Shown here: positions 47,901-57,400 of the stretch, piece by piece
How the letters are laid out: every line of letters starts with the position of its first letter
How positions within the stretch are numbered: position 1 is the stretch's first letter
Assembly: GCA_002280475.1 (NCBI GenBank)
Contig: NCEB01000002.1
Location: forward strand, 62,001-126,000
Direction of reading: 5' to 3'
DNA from: Brevundimonas subvibrioides
GTDB lineage: Bacteria > Pseudomonadota > Alphaproteobacteria > Caulobacterales > Caulobacteraceae
DNA: 64,000 bases
The notes under the pieces: model-generated
Seen by the model: only the letters and a program-made list of their open reading frames with translations
Databases searched by the model: none
Told to the model about the DNA's origin: nothing
Made by a program: the position numbers and the translations under genes

Positions 47901-49052
47901 TCAGCCGCGTTTACGGACGAACACCGTCCCTGCTGAATAGCCCGCGCCGAAGCTGCAGATCAGCCCGGTCTCGCCCGCATCGAACCCGTCATTGTGCAGA
48001 TGGAAGGCGATGATCGACCCGGCAGACGAGGTGTTGGCGTATTCGTCCAGGATGATGACATTCTCGGCCTCGGTCGGGTCGCGGCCCAGGACCTTCCTGC
48101 CGATCATCTGGTTCATGTTGATGTTGGCCTGGTGCAGCCACAGGCGCTTCAGTCCCTGCGGGTCGATCCCCAGGTCGCCGGCATGGTCGACGATCATGTC
48201 CGATACCAGGGGCACCACATCCTTGAAGACCTTGCGGCCCTGCTGGATGAACAGCTTGTCGTCCTGCTGGCCGGCCGCGCGGTCGGACCCGACGGCAGCG
48301 CCCGTCTCCAGCGCCCAGCGGTTCAGAAAGCCGAAGTTGTTTCGGATGTTGTTCGAGAACACCGTCTTCAGCCGGGTGCCGAGGATGTCCCATCCGCCCG
48401 GGCCGGCCCGGTCCGACGCTTCCACGATCAGGGCGGTGGCCACGTCGCCGAAGATGAAGTGGCTGTCCCGATCGGTGAAGTTCAGGTGAGCCGAACAGAC
48501 CTCCGGATTGACCATCAGCACGGCCTTGGTCGGGTCGTTCGTCAGGAAGTCGGCCGCGGTCTTGATGCCGAAGGTGGCGGAGCTGCACGCCACGTTCATG
48601 TCGAAGCCGAAGCCGTCGATCCCCAGCGCCTGCTGGACCTCGACCGCCAGGGCCGGATACGGGCGGGGCATGTTGGAGGCGGCGCACAGCACCGCGCCGA
48701 TTTCGCTGACCGGCTTGCCCCAGGCCTCGATGGCCTGACGCGCGGCCTTCACCGCCATCTCGGCCATGATCGACAGCTCGTCGTTGCCGCGCTCGGGGAT
48801 GCGGGGGGCCATCCGCGCGGGGTCCAGCACGCCGGCCTTGTCCAGCACGAACCGGCTCTTGATGCCCGACGCCTTCTCGATGAACTCGACCGACGACGGC
48901 GTAAGCGCCGCGACGTCGCCCTCGGCGATCTGGAGCGCATGGTCGGCGTTCCAGCGCTCGGCCCAGGCATTGTAGGCGGCGACCAGTTCGGCGTTGGAGA
49001 TGGACTGCTCGGGGGTGAACAGGCCGGTGGCGGCGATGACGGCGTGAGGCAA
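47901..49052 (-). CDS. 3-oxoacyl-ACP synthase III (KAS III family)
   Basis: A 383-residue condensing enzyme of the FabH branch, longer than the roughly 320-residue canonical FabH. The catalytic triad is visible: C156 in NVACSSATFG, His in WLHQANINMNQMI and Asn in DEYANTSSAGS. The N-terminus SSVEFIEKASGIKSRFVLD matches the long form found in many Gram-negative bacteria, for which beta-ketodecanoyl or related chain-initiating roles are described. Exact chain specificity cannot be read here. Confidence 0.9.
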   Translation of the reverse strand: MPHAVIAATGLFTPEQSISNAELVAAYNAWAERWNADHALQIAEGDVAALTPSSVEFIEKASGIKSRFVLDKAGVLDPARMAPRIPERGNDELSIMAEMAVKAARQAIEAWGKPVSEIGAVLCAASNMPRPYPALAVEVQQALGIDGFGFDMNVACSSATFGIKTAADFLTNDPTKAVLMVNPEVCSAHLNFTDRDSHFIFGDVATALIVEASDRAGPGGWDILGTRLKTVFSNNIRNNFGFLNRWALETGAAVGSDRAAGQQDDKLFIQQGRKVFKDVVPLVSDMIVDHAGDLGIDPQGLKRLWLHQANINMNQMIGRKVLGRDPTEAENVIILDEYANTSSAGSIIAFHLHNDGFDAGETGLICSFGAGYSAGTVFVRKRG

Positions 49053-49122
49053 GGTGGTGTCCCTATCGCTCGGCTCGCGGAGCCTCGCTGTTTGAGGGAC
49101 GATATCCCTCTGGTTTCAGGTC

Positions 49123-51198
49123 TCAATAGGACGGCGGCGGGCGGCGGTCGAGACTGGCGATGATGCCCTTCCACCAGCGGGCGATCTGGTGAGGCGGCGG
49201 GGGCGGGGCGGGTGTGTCGCGCTCGCGGATCAGGCGCTCGACCAGGTCCTCGGCCTCGCACGGCCAGCCCTCGGGCGTGACATAGATCGGGTACTGGATC
49301 AGGGCGGCGGCGACGAGGGCAGCCAGGCCGGCTCGCCGCGTGCGCCGCTCGAAGGTCATCCGGTCGGTCGTCAGCCCCCAGCCGCCGTAGAAGGGTCGCC
49401 CATAGGTCGCAACGACCTTGCCACGCAGCAACGCCTCGAAGCCCGACAGCGACGTTAGCGTGGCGAGCGTATCGCAGGCCTCCAGGCAGTCTATGATGTC
49501 CAGGTCGTCAGCGACGGCGTCGACTGCCTCCATCGCGTGGGCGTCCAACCGACCGGGGCGGTTGCCGCTCATGACGTCCGGATGGTTGCGGTAGATCAGG
49601 AAGGCGTCGGGAAAGTCGGCGCGCGCCGCCTCGACCAGGCCCGAGTTGGTGCGGATGTCGCCGCACCCCTTCAGGATCGATTTGTCGTTCTCGACCTGGC
49701 CCACGACCAGCAGCTTCATCCGGTCGGCGGGCCAGTCGGGCCGCGCGGGTCCACTGGCGAGATTGTACTTCGACAGGCCCGCGCCGACGATCCGCGCGCG
49801 CAGGGCCGCGGCGCGCGCCAGCATCGCCTCGTCCTGCCCCCCATCGTCGATCAGCCGCTCCAGCCGCGAGGGGGCCGTCGGATCGTAGTAGACGCCGAGA
49901 TCGTCCAGGGCGACGCTCAGAGCGCCGAAGAAGTCCGAGCCCAGGCCGCGCGACCGAATGAAGCCGTCCTCCATCCGCACCACCGGGGCCGTGGTCGCTG
50001 CGGCCGCCGCCGCGATCTCGGGTGTCTCCTTGCCGGCCCAGTAGATCAGACGGCCGCCGGTCCGCTCCGCATGGGCGACGGCGCGAGAGGCGCTGGCGAA
50101 GTATCTCAGGTGGGTCTTGGGGCCATTCAGCAGTCGGCGCACCTGGGGGCGCTTGGCCGGGGCGAAGCCGACGGCGGCCCAGTCGCCCGCCAGTCGCTCG
50201 GCGCGGTCACGCAGGGTGATGAGCCGCGCGACCGCCGTTTCCGCCTCGCAGCGCTCGCCGGTCTGGGGGTCTATATAGCGGGGATAGGCGATCAGGGCGG
50301 CGGCGGTGATCGTCTCGATGTCTCGCGTCACCCCCCGGCGGCCGGTCGTCACCTCATCGGTCGTCAGGCCCCAACCGGAATAGAAGGGGGCACCGAAGCA
50401 GCGGACCGGCAGGCCGCGCAGCAGGGCCTCGAACCCGAGCGCCGACGTCACGCACCAGACGGCGTCCACGGCCGCCAGCAAGTCGGGACCCCTGACATCG
50501 GTGTCGATCAGGGTCAGCCCGGCCAGTTCGCTGTCCGGAATGCATCCCTGCTTGCGTCCGGCCGCGACGGCGGGGTGGCGTTTGACGATCAGCTGGGCGT
50601 CCGGATGCTCGGTGCGCGCGGCCCGGACCATGGCGACGAAACTGTCGGGCCCTGCAAGGCCACAGGCGATGGAGGCGTCCCCCGCCGTCTGGTCGACCAG
50701 CAGGATGCGGCGGCCCGGCTTCAGGACCGATGGGGCCAGCGCCGCGCCCATGTTGGTCTTGGACAGGCCCGAGGCGACGATGCGGTCGATCAGGGCGCGG
50801 GCGCGGTTTTGCATCGCCGCGTCGCACCAGTCGTCGGCCGTCTGGATCAGACACTCCAGCCGCGAGGGGCGGGTGGCGTCGTAATAGATACCAAGGTCGT
50901 CGACGATCAGGCTGAGCGTCGCCGCCCCGCTTTCGCCCAGGCCGATGGAGCGGAGGAAGCCGTCCTCCAGCGCGATATAGGGCAGGCCGGCCCGACCCGC
51001 CCTGCGGCGTCCGCCGCGCGAGCTCGGCTTCAGGCCCCAGCCGATGACGGCGTCGACCGAAACCAGCGGACTGGCGTGCAGGTCGAAGTCCGCCAGAAAT
51101 GTCCGTAGGAACGACGTTTCCCAGATGCCCGGCGAGCACACCCAGGCCCGGCGTCCGGGCGTCGAGGCCGTGTCGGGGGAAGAGGTCGACTGGGACAA
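49123..51198 (-). CDS. Capsular polysaccharide glycosyltransferase, KpsC type
   Basis: A 691-residue protein with two tandem capsule-synthesis domains. Each half contains a variant of LEDGFLRSIGLG / MEDGFIRSRGLG, followed by LDDLGVYYD- and PSRLE-type motifs (about 80-120 and 395-435), and HPDV/HP segments further on. This duplicated architecture is that of KpsC/LipA, which builds the beta-Kdo linker on the lipid of group 2 capsules. No kpsS, kpsD, kpsE or kpsM/T genes are in the window. It is 55 bp from the CitE-like gene on the same strand. Confidence 0.85.
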   Translation of the reverse strand: MSQSTSSPDTASTPGRRAWVCSPGIWETSFLRTFLADFDLHASPLVSVDAVIGWGLKPSSRGGRRRAGRAGLPYIALEDGFLRSIGLGESGAATLSLIVDDLGIYYDATRPSRLECLIQTADDWCDAAMQNRARALIDRIVASGLSKTNMGAALAPSVLKPGRRILLVDQTAGDASIACGLAGPDSFVAMVRAARTEHPDAQLIVKRHPAVAAGRKQGCIPDSELAGLTLIDTDVRGPDLLAAVDAVWCVTSALGFEALLRGLPVRCFGAPFYSGWGLTTDEVTTGRRGVTRDIETITAAALIAYPRYIDPQTGERCEAETAVARLITLRDRAERLAGDWAAVGFAPAKRPQVRRLLNGPKTHLRYFASASRAVAHAERTGGRLIYWAGKETPEIAAAAAATTAPVVRMEDGFIRSRGLGSDFFGALSVALDDLGVYYDPTAPSRLERLIDDGGQDEAMLARAAALRARIVGAGLSKYNLASGPARPDWPADRMKLLVVGQVENDKSILKGCGDIRTNSGLVEAARADFPDAFLIYRNHPDVMSGNRPGRLDAHAMEAVDAVADDLDIIDCLEACDTLATLTSLSGFEALLRGKVVATYGRPFYGGWGLTTDRMTFERRTRRAGLAALVAAALIQYPIYVTPEGWPCEAEDLVERLIRERDTPAPPPPPHQIARWWKGIIASLDRRPPPSY

Positions 51199-51253
51199 TC
51201 GTCACGCTTTCGCGGCAGGCGGACCGGGCCGCGCCGGAGGAACCGCCAAGCCT

Positions 51254-52087
51254 CTAGCGACACGCCGCCGCCCGGTCCAGAAGGGCTTGCGCCTGTTCCA
51301 GATGCAGCCGCTCGACCATGGCCCCGCCGACCCGGATCGCGCCCTTGTCCGCTGCCTCGGGGGCGGAGAAGGCGGCCACCACGGCCCTTGCCACCGCGAT
51401 TTCTTCCGGGGTCGGCGAGAAGGCGGCGTGGGCGGGCGCGATCTGCGCCGGATGGATCAGGCTCTTGCCGTCGAAGCCGTAGAGTCGCCCCTGGGCGCAC
51501 TCGGCGGCGAGGCCCTCGGCGTCTTCCAGCCGGTTCCAGACCCCGTCGATGGCGAACAGGCCGTGGGCCCGCGCCGCCACGACCGTCGCCGCCAACCAGG
51601 GCCTCAGCGGTTCCCGGTCGGAGGACTCACCGCTTCCCAGCGCCTTGGCCAGATCGTTGACCCCCAGCATCAGGCCCGAGAGCGGCTCACCCGCCGCCGC
51701 GATCGCGGGCAGGGAGAGCAGGGCCGCCGGGGTCTCGATCATGGCGATCAGACGCACGCCCTCCGACATGCGCGCACCATAGGCATCGACCCTGCCCGCA
51801 TCCTCGACCTTGGGGGCGACGATGAAGTCGAGCGGCAGTCCCGACAGGGCGGCGACGTCGTCCTCGCCCCATTCGGTGCCCAGGGCGTTCACGCGGACAG
51901 CCACCCGAGCGGTGAAGCCCCCGCTTCGCACCGCCTCGACCGCCGCGTCGCGAGCCTCGGCCTTGGCCTCCGGCGCGACCGCGTCCTCCAGGTCCAGCAC
52001 GACCACGTCCGCGGAAAGGGTCCGCGCCTTTTCGATCGCGCGGGCGTTCGAGGCCGGCAGGAAGAGCAGGCTGCGAACCAGGTCCAT
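51254..52087 (-). CDS. HpcH/HpaI aldolase / citrate lyase beta-like (CoA ester lyase)
   Basis: A 277-residue CitE-like TIM-barrel protein. Motifs: RSLLFLPASNARAIEKA, VVLDLEDAVAPEAKAEARD with metal-binding acid residues, VRVNALGTEWGEDD, and GFDGKSLIHPAQI near the end. Stand-alone members act on malyl-, citramalyl- or methylmalyl-CoA. The ATG at 52087 begins two bases after the stop of the SDR gene, so both are co-transcribed and probably act in one acyl-CoA pathway (inference). Confidence 0.88.
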   Translation of the reverse strand: MDLVRSLLFLPASNARAIEKARTLSADVVVLDLEDAVAPEAKAEARDAAVEAVRSGGFTARVAVRVNALGTEWGEDDVAALSGLPLDFIVAPKVEDAGRVDAYGARMSEGVRLIAMIETPAALLSLPAIAAAGEPLSGLMLGVNDLAKALGSGESSDREPLRPWLAATVVAARAHGLFAIDGVWNRLEDAEGLAAECAQGRLYGFDGKSLIHPAQIAPAHAAFSPTPEEIAVARAVVAAFSAPEAADKGAIRVGGAMVERLHLEQAQALLDRAAACR

Positions 52088-52089
52088 GG

Positions 52090-52767
52090 TCAGACGCGCC
52101 CGGTGACGGGCACCAGGGCCCCGGTGATCGCGCGGCTCTGGGGCGAGGCGAGGAACAGGACCACCGTCGCCAGATCGGCCGGCGCGACCCACTTCGTCGG
52201 ATCGGCGTCGGGCATGTCCCTGCGGTTCTGGGGCGTGTCCAGGATGGAGGGCAGGACGGCATTGACGGTGACCGAGGTCGACTTCAGCTCCTCGGCGAGG
52301 GCCTCGGTCAGGCGGTGGACCGCCGACTTCGATGCGCCATAGGCACCCATGCCCGCCGCCGCCTTCAGGGCCCCGGCCGCGCCGACATTGACGATCCGCC
52401 CCTCGGCCGAGGCTTTGAGCCAGGGCAGGGCGGCGCGCGAGGCGTTCAGCGCGGTGGTCAGGTTCAGGGCGAACATCCGGTCCCAGGCTGGCTTGTCGTC
52501 ATCGACCGTCTGCCAGACGAACCCGCCGGCGATGTTCAGCAGGGCGTCGATCCCGCCAAACCGGTCCGCGACGGACTGCAGGGCCTCCCCGGCGGCGTCC
52601 GCGTCAGTCAGGTCGACGCCCGCCACCTCGAACGCGCCTTCGGGCGGGGTCTCGCCCTGGGCATGGTCGATCAGGGCGACGTTCAGGCCCTGCACCAGGG
52701 CGGCTTCGACCACCGCGCGACCCAGGACGCCGTGTCCGCCCGTCACCACCACAGTTCGCTTCGTCAT
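52090..52767 (-). CDS. Short-chain dehydrogenase/reductase
   Basis: A 225-residue SDR. The cofactor motif is TGGHGVLG, a variant of TGxxxGxG, near residue 9; NIAGG marks the central strand, the catalytic Ser is expected around VNVGAAGAL where alanine or glycine replaces it, and the YxxxK pair is YGASK. The substitution at the catalytic serine position is unusual and may lower or change activity. The gene precedes the CitE-like gene by two bases. Confidence 0.85.
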   Translation of the reverse strand: MTKRTVVVTGGHGVLGRAVVEAALVQGLNVALIDHAQGETPPEGAFEVAGVDLTDADAAGEALQSVADRFGGIDALLNIAGGFVWQTVDDDKPAWDRMFALNLTTALNASRAALPWLKASAEGRIVNVGAAGALKAAAGMGAYGASKSAVHRLTEALAEELKSTSVTVNAVLPSILDTPQNRRDMPDADPTKWVAPADLATVVLFLASPQSRAITGALVPVTGRV

Positions 52768-52881
52768 GCCGCGCTCCTGCTCGATTTCGGCCGTTCCTTC
52801 CCGCGTTCGTCCCGTCGGGGCAAGCGGTCGTCATCGTTCATGGATTGATGCGGGCCTGCGAAAGCCCTAGGTGCGCGCGCC

Positions 52882-53373
52882 ATGTCCGCGTCGCTCGTTC
52901 CTTCGTCTTCTGTCCGGATCGCCCCGGAAACGCTCGCCGACGCCGTCGAGGCCGAGGCGCTGGTGCTCGGTGCGTTTGGGCCCGGCCGGTTCGCCAAGAC
53001 AGCCGAACGACTGCGCGAGGTCGCCCGGCGCGTCGCAGGCTTCACCGCGCGTCAGGACGGTCGCCTGATCGGCTCGGTACGGCTGTGGGCCGTCACGGTC
53101 GGCGAAACCGAGGCGCTGTTCCTGGGTCCGATCGCGGTCGCGGCCGATGCCCGGCGCGAAGGGCTGGGGGCCGATCTGGTCGCGGCCTGCGTCGAGGAGG
53201 CGCGCCACAGCGCCGTCGCGGGCATTCTGCTGGTCGGGGACGCGCCCTATTTCGCGCGGTTCGGTTTCACCGCGGCGCCCGGTGCCATTCTGCCAGGCCC
53301 GGCGGATCCCCGGCGTGTCCTCTGGCTGCCGATCGCCGGCGGGCATGCGGAAGGTCCGGTCCGGCCGGGCTGA
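52882..53373 (+). CDS. GNAT-family N-acetyltransferase
   Basis: A 163-residue acetyltransferase of the GNAT fold, YhbS-like. The acetyl-CoA loop is ARREGLGADLVAACVEEARH, preceded by strand LFLGPIAVAAD, followed by GILLVGDAPYFARFGF, a stretch common in this subgroup. It is divergent from the SDR gene. Substrate unknown. The downstream DUF1285 gene begins 48 bp later, so co-transcription is possible. Confidence 0.85.
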   Translation: MSASLVPSSSVRIAPETLADAVEAEALVLGAFGPGRFAKTAERLREVARRVAGFTARQDGRLIGSVRLWAVTVGETEALFLGPIAVAADARREGLGADLVAACVEEARHSAVAGILLVGDAPYFARFGFTAAPGAILPGPADPRRVLWLPIAGGHAEGPVRPG

Positions 53374-53421
53374 GGCACACCCGTCTTTCGCCCGCGCCCG
53401 ACGCGGCCTAAGTCTGGGGCC

Positions 53422-53979
53422 ATGAGCGGGACGGAGACAAAAACAGGGATCGCGGCGGTCACGGAGGCGGCGAAGGCGGCCCGCGGGCTGCCGCCCGTTC
53501 ACCTGTGGAACCCGGCCCATTGCGGCGACATCGACATCGTCATCCGCGCGGATGGGGTCTGGATGCACGAAGGCTCGCCGATCGGCCGGGCCGAACTGGT
53601 GCGGCTGTTCTCGACCGTGCTGAGGCTGGACCCCGACGGCTATCACCTGGTCACCCCGGCCGAGAAGCTGAAGATCACGGTGGAGGACCTGCCGTTCCGG
53701 GCCGTGGCCATGACGCGTGAGGGCGAAGACCTGGTCTTCACCACCGACGTGGGCGACGAGGTCCGGGCCGGCGAGGACCATCCGATCACGGTGGAGACCG
53801 ATCCGGTCAGCGGCGAACCCGCGCCGCGTGTCCACGTCCGCCGGGGCCTCGAGGCCAGGATCGCGCGAACGGTCTTCTACGATCTCGTCGAACTGGCCGA
53901 GGAGCGGGACGGACGGCTGGCGGTGTCGTCGGGCGGCGTCTGGTTCCCACTCGGGCCGGTCGGTGCGGGTCTGGCATGA
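53422..53979 (+). CDS. DUF1285 domain protein
   Basis: A 185-residue cytoplasmic protein of the DUF1285 family, recognised by LPPVHLWNPAHCGDIDIVIR, GVWMHEGSPIGRAELVRLFS and TVFYDLVELAEE. The function is not known; no catalytic motif is evident. It overlaps the Nudix gene by 4 bp, which in turn overlaps cca by 4 bp, forming a tight DUF1285-Nudix-CCA operon that is common in Caulobacterales and relatives as far as I recall. Confidence 0.9.
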   Translation: MSGTETKTGIAAVTEAAKAARGLPPVHLWNPAHCGDIDIVIRADGVWMHEGSPIGRAELVRLFSTVLRLDPDGYHLVTPAEKLKITVEDLPFRAVAMTREGEDLVFTTDVGDEVRAGEDHPITVETDPVSGEPAPRVHVRRGLEARIARTVFYDLVELAEERDGRLAVSSGGVWFPLGPVGAGLA

Positions 53980-54641
53980 GCCTGGAGACGCTGAAGGAGC
54001 GACTGCGCGAGCGCCTGGCTCCGACGGACGGCTGGCGCGCCGACGGTGAGGCGACGCGCTCGGACTTCGACCTCAACCCGGGCACCACACGCTGGGTCTC
54101 GGGGCCGCTGAAGCCCGCAGCCGTGCTGATCCCCGTGGTCGAGACGCCCGAGGGCGCGCGCGTGCTGCTGACGCGCCGCGCCGACAGCCTGGCCCGGCAC
54201 ACGGGCCAGATCGCCTTTCCCGGCGGACGGCTGGACCCCGGCGAGACGGCCGTTGAGGCGGCGCTGCGCGAGGCCTGGGAGGAGGTGGCGCTCGACCCGG
54301 CGGCGGTCGAGGTCCTGGGACTGTCCGATACCTATGAGACCGGCACGGGCTATCTGGTCACGCCAGTGGTCGGCTGGCTGAGCCGAACGCCTGACCTGAC
54401 GCCCTCGCTCGACGAGGTGGCCGAGATCTTCGAGGTGCCGTGGGATCTGCTGATGGACCCGGCCCAACTCCGCCGCGAGCATCTGGAGAGCCCCGCTGGC
54501 GTGCGCCGCTGGTTCTGGTCGGTGACCTATGAGGATCGATACATCTGGGGCGTGACCGCCGGCATCGTACGGGCCCTGAGGCTCAGGCTCTATGGCGACG
54601 AGGGCGCGCCGGCCGTGGCGACGGCGGAGGACGCGGCGTGA
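53976..54641 (+). CDS. Nudix hydrolase, CoA pyrophosphatase type
   Basis: A 221-residue Nudix protein resembling NudL/CoA diphosphatases. The Nudix box is GGRLDPGETAVEAALREAWE followed by EVAL, in which the usual final Gly is Ala; the preceding ARHTGQIAFPGG corresponds to the UPF0035 signature of CoA pyrophosphatases. The catalytic glutamates of REAWEE are intact. It is translationally coupled to both neighbours by ATGA overlaps. Confidence 0.9.
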   Translation: MSLETLKERLRERLAPTDGWRADGEATRSDFDLNPGTTRWVSGPLKPAAVLIPVVETPEGARVLLTRRADSLARHTGQIAFPGGRLDPGETAVEAALREAWEEVALDPAAVEVLGLSDTYETGTGYLVTPVVGWLSRTPDLTPSLDEVAEIFEVPWDLLMDPAQLRREHLESPAGVRRWFWSVTYEDRYIWGVTAGIVRALRLRLYGDEGAPAVATAEDAA

Positions 54642-55846
54642 GCGGCGCGCCCAGCCTCGCCGTCCAGCCCTGGCTGACCGATGCCGCCACCGTCCGCGTC
54701 ATGGACGCGCTGGACGCGGCGGGAGGGCCCGACGGCGCGCGCTTCGTGGGCGGCTGTATCCGGAACAGCCTCGTTGGTCGGCCGGTGGACGACATCGACA
54801 TCGCCACGCGGCTGAAGCCCGAGGCCACGATGGCGGCCCTGAAGACGGCCGGGATCAAGGCGGTGCCCACCGGCCTGGCCCACGGCACGGTGACGGCCGT
54901 CGCCGACCGCAGGCCGTTCGAGATCACCACCCTGCGCCGCGATGTGGAGACCGACGGGCGCCGCGCGACCGTCGCCTTCACCGACGACTGGGGCGAGGAC
55001 GCGCGGCGGCGGGACTTCCGCCTGAACGCCCTCTACGCCGATCGAGCAGGCCGGGTGTTCGATCCCACCGGCGGAGGTCTGGACGACGCCCTGGCGGGTC
55101 GCGTCGTCTTCGTCGGCGACCCGCATCAGCGGATCGAGGAAGACCACCTGCGCATCCTGCGCTTCTTCCGCTTCTTCGCCTGGTACGGGCGGGCCGAGCC
55201 GGACGCCCAGGGTCTGGCTGCCTGCGCCGCCCATGCCGACAGCCTGTCGCGCCTTTCGGCCGAACGGGTGTCCAAGGAACTGCTGAAGCTGCTGGCGGCG
55301 CCGGATCCCCGCGCGTCGGTCGCGGCGATGCGGTCCGCCGGGGTGCTGGATCGCATCGTTCCCGCAGTGACCCAGCTCGCGCTCTTTCAGGCCCTCGTCG
55401 CCCTGAGCGACGATCCCGTCCTGCGCCTGTCGACCCTGCTCGCGGTCGATCCCGCCCAGGCCGCGCGCGTGGCCGCCGAACTACGCCTGCCTCGTGCCAC
55501 GGAGTATCGCCTCGCGGCCGCCGCCGAGGGGCCGCTGGACCCCCAGAGCCCGCCCTCCACGTTGCGCGCCCTGGTCTATCGGCTGGGGGCGGAGGCCGTG
55601 CGGGATCGGCTACTGTTGGGGCAGGCCTCGACAGGTGTGACCGCAGGGACGGCCCTGGCTCTGGTCTCGGACTGGACCCCGCCCCGGATGCCGGTCGGCG
55701 GACGGGAGGTAGCGAGGCTGGGCGTGCCGCCGGGCCCCGAGACGGGACGGATTCTGAAAGCCTTCGAGGACGAGTGGGTGGCGGCCGATTTTCCCGACCA
55801 CGGCCATGCCGAGAGGCTTACGCGGTTGGCGGGGCCTGCGCCCTGA
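54638..55846 (+). CDS. cca: CCA tRNA nucleotidyltransferase / poly(A) polymerase family
   Basis: Adds or repairs the CCA end of tRNA. The 402-residue protein contains the nucleotidyltransferase head FVGGCIRNSLVGRPVDDIDI with the DxD metal site, the RRRDFRLNALY motif, and EDHLRILRFFRFFAWYG, the RNA-binding neck region. The C-terminal part is helical and less conserved, as usual. It ends the DUF1285-Nudix operon and overlaps the convergent EEP gene by 29 bp. Confidence 0.92.
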   Translation: MSGAPSLAVQPWLTDAATVRVMDALDAAGGPDGARFVGGCIRNSLVGRPVDDIDIATRLKPEATMAALKTAGIKAVPTGLAHGTVTAVADRRPFEITTLRRDVETDGRRATVAFTDDWGEDARRRDFRLNALYADRAGRVFDPTGGGLDDALAGRVVFVGDPHQRIEEDHLRILRFFRFFAWYGRAEPDAQGLAACAAHADSLSRLSAERVSKELLKLLAAPDPRASVAAMRSAGVLDRIVPAVTQLALFQALVALSDDPVLRLSTLLAVDPAQAARVAAELRLPRATEYRLAAAAEGPLDPQSPPSTLRALVYRLGAEAVRDRLLLGQASTGVTAGTALALVSDWTPPRMPVGGREVARLGVPPGPETGRILKAFEDEWVAADFPDHGHAERLTRLAGPAP

Positions 55847-56789
55847 CGAAGCGGGTGACCACCGCCCGGTGGTCCGAGCCGTTGTCCCGACCCAGCCGTC
55901 GATCGACCAGCGCGAGGTCGGGCGACCGATAGACCTGGTCGATCGTGAGCCCGGCCCAGGCGGGCAGGGCCGCATGCCAGGTGCCTGGCCAGCCCGGCGC
56001 GGCGACCAGCCGGGTTTTCGAACGGATCATCCGCCCGATCCGCGCCGACGACACGCTGTTGAAGTCCCCGGCGACGATCAACGGCCCGGACACCGTCCGC
56101 CGCCAGTCGATCAGTTCCTGCGCCTGGATGATCTGACCCCACTGGTACTGATAGGGCCAGGGACGTGTCAGGTGGACGCCGGCCACCGTGACCGGGCCGA
56201 TCGGCGTCTCGGCCGCGGCGGCGACGCCGTACAGCTGGGCGAAAGGGGTCCTCAGTGCCGTCAGCGGCCAGCGGCTGGCGATCACCGAGCGGGACGGTCC
56301 GGCCCCGTCCGTCGAGCGGGGACCGATGGCGCGATGGGGAAAGTCCACCAGCAGGGCATCAAGGCTCGCCCCGACGCCGTCGCTCACCTCGATCAGGACG
56401 ACCACATCCGGATCCGCCTGCCGGATCGATGCGTCAACCGTCTCCACGTCGGTATTCAGGGCATAGAGATTGGCGAAGTAGACGGTGAAGCCCTCGTCGC
56501 CCGCCGGCCAGCCCTTGGCCGGAAACCACTGGGGCGAGCCCGCGATCACGACCGCCACGCCGACGATCCCGGTCAACAGCACGCCTGTTCGCAGCCGGAG
56601 CGCCAGGGACGTCAGGATGAGCAATACGGCCGCCACCAGAGCCGGTCCGACGAACTGCGCCAGGATGTCGACCCAGCGGTGTCCGATGCCGCTCAGCGAG
56701 GCCAGCGCGATGGCCAGGGGCGGACCGGACAGCAGCGCCAGCACCACCGTCAGGAACAATCGCAGGCGCGGCCGGGCGATAAGCGTCAC
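55818..56789 (-). CDS. Endonuclease/exonuclease/phosphatase-family membrane protein
   Basis: A 323-residue protein with three N-terminal transmembrane helices (about 10-30, 40-62, 68-85) and a periplasmic EEP-fold domain: YFANLYALN, VVVLIEVSD with the metal glutamate, VAGVHLTRPW, LIVAGDFNSV and the C-terminal GSDHRAV carrying the catalytic histidine. All key EEP residues are present. Substrate unknown; YafD-like proteins are the closest type. Its 3' end overlaps cca. Confidence 0.88.
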   Translation of the reverse strand: MTLIARPRLRLFLTVVLALLSGPPLAIALASLSGIGHRWVDILAQFVGPALVAAVLLILTSLALRLRTGVLLTGIVGVAVVIAGSPQWFPAKGWPAGDEGFTVYFANLYALNTDVETVDASIRQADPDVVVLIEVSDGVGASLDALLVDFPHRAIGPRSTDGAGPSRSVIASRWPLTALRTPFAQLYGVAAAAETPIGPVTVAGVHLTRPWPYQYQWGQIIQAQELIDWRRTVSGPLIVAGDFNSVSSARIGRMIRSKTRLVAAPGWPGTWHAALPAWAGLTIDQVYRSPDLALVDRRLGRDNGSDHRAVVTRFVRAQAPPTA

Positions 56790-56854
56790 GGACAGTTGCT
56801 TTCATGATGAACACGGGTCGATGTGGCGCGTTGACCCCGCTCTGGGAGGGCGAG

Positions 56855-57328
56855 ATGGCGAAACGATCCGTCGCGGATATCGAAAAAATCTGGTCGAATG
56901 TCGAGGGCATCAAGAAACTGTCCGACCGGGCCGTGGGCTTCGGCCCGTTCGGCGTGGGCCTCGACGGCCTCCTGACCTGGATCCCGGTCGTCGGCACGGT
57001 CTACAGCGTCGGGGCCAGCGGCTGGCTGCTGATGCAGGCGGTGCGGGCCAGGGCGGCCCCGGGCACGCTGCTGCGGATGGTCAGCTATCTGGGTCTGGAC
57101 AGCGCGACGACCGCGGTCGGTGAAGTCGTGCCGTTCGCGCCCGACGTGGTCGACTTCTTCTTCCCGGGCCACCTGCTGGCGGCCAAGGCGCTGCAGAAGG
57201 ACATCGAGAGCACCCATTGGGTCGAGGCCAACGAGCGCGAGGCCAAGGCGTCGGGCGATCACGACCGTCACCTGGCCACGATGCGGTCGGACCCCCAGAA
57301 GCGGCGGATTGTCTATCTGCACGACTAG
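56855..57328 (+). CDS. DUF4112 domain membrane protein
   Basis: A 157-residue protein with the DUF4112 signature KLSDRAVGFGPFGVGLDGLL followed by TWIPVVGTVYSVGASGWLLM, a hydrophobic hairpin, and VGEVVPFAPDVVDFFFPG. GGGAGGG lies before the ATG at 56855; an in-frame ATG at 56804 has no site. It is divergent from the EEP gene. Function not known. Confidence 0.85.
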   Translation: MAKRSVADIEKIWSNVEGIKKLSDRAVGFGPFGVGLDGLLTWIPVVGTVYSVGASGWLLMQAVRARAAPGTLLRMVSYLGLDSATTAVGEVVPFAPDVVDFFFPGHLLAAKALQKDIESTHWVEANEREAKASGDHDRHLATMRSDPQKRRIVYLHD

Positions 57329-57347
57329 GACGCGCATTCGGCTTGAC

Positions 57348-57375
57348 GGGAACGGCGCAGGTCGCCCTAGTCAGA
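57348..57375 (+). promoter_or_regulatory. Candidate ECF-type promoter upstream of the sigma factor gene
   Basis: GGGAAC (57348-57353) and GTCAGA (57370-57375) are 16 bp apart, matching the GGAAC/GTC pattern of ECF-sigma promoters, and lie 25 bp before the sigma gene. This suggests autoregulation (inference). Confidence 0.4.
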
Positions 57376-57400
57376 CATTAGTGACCCCCAAGAGTGTTCC

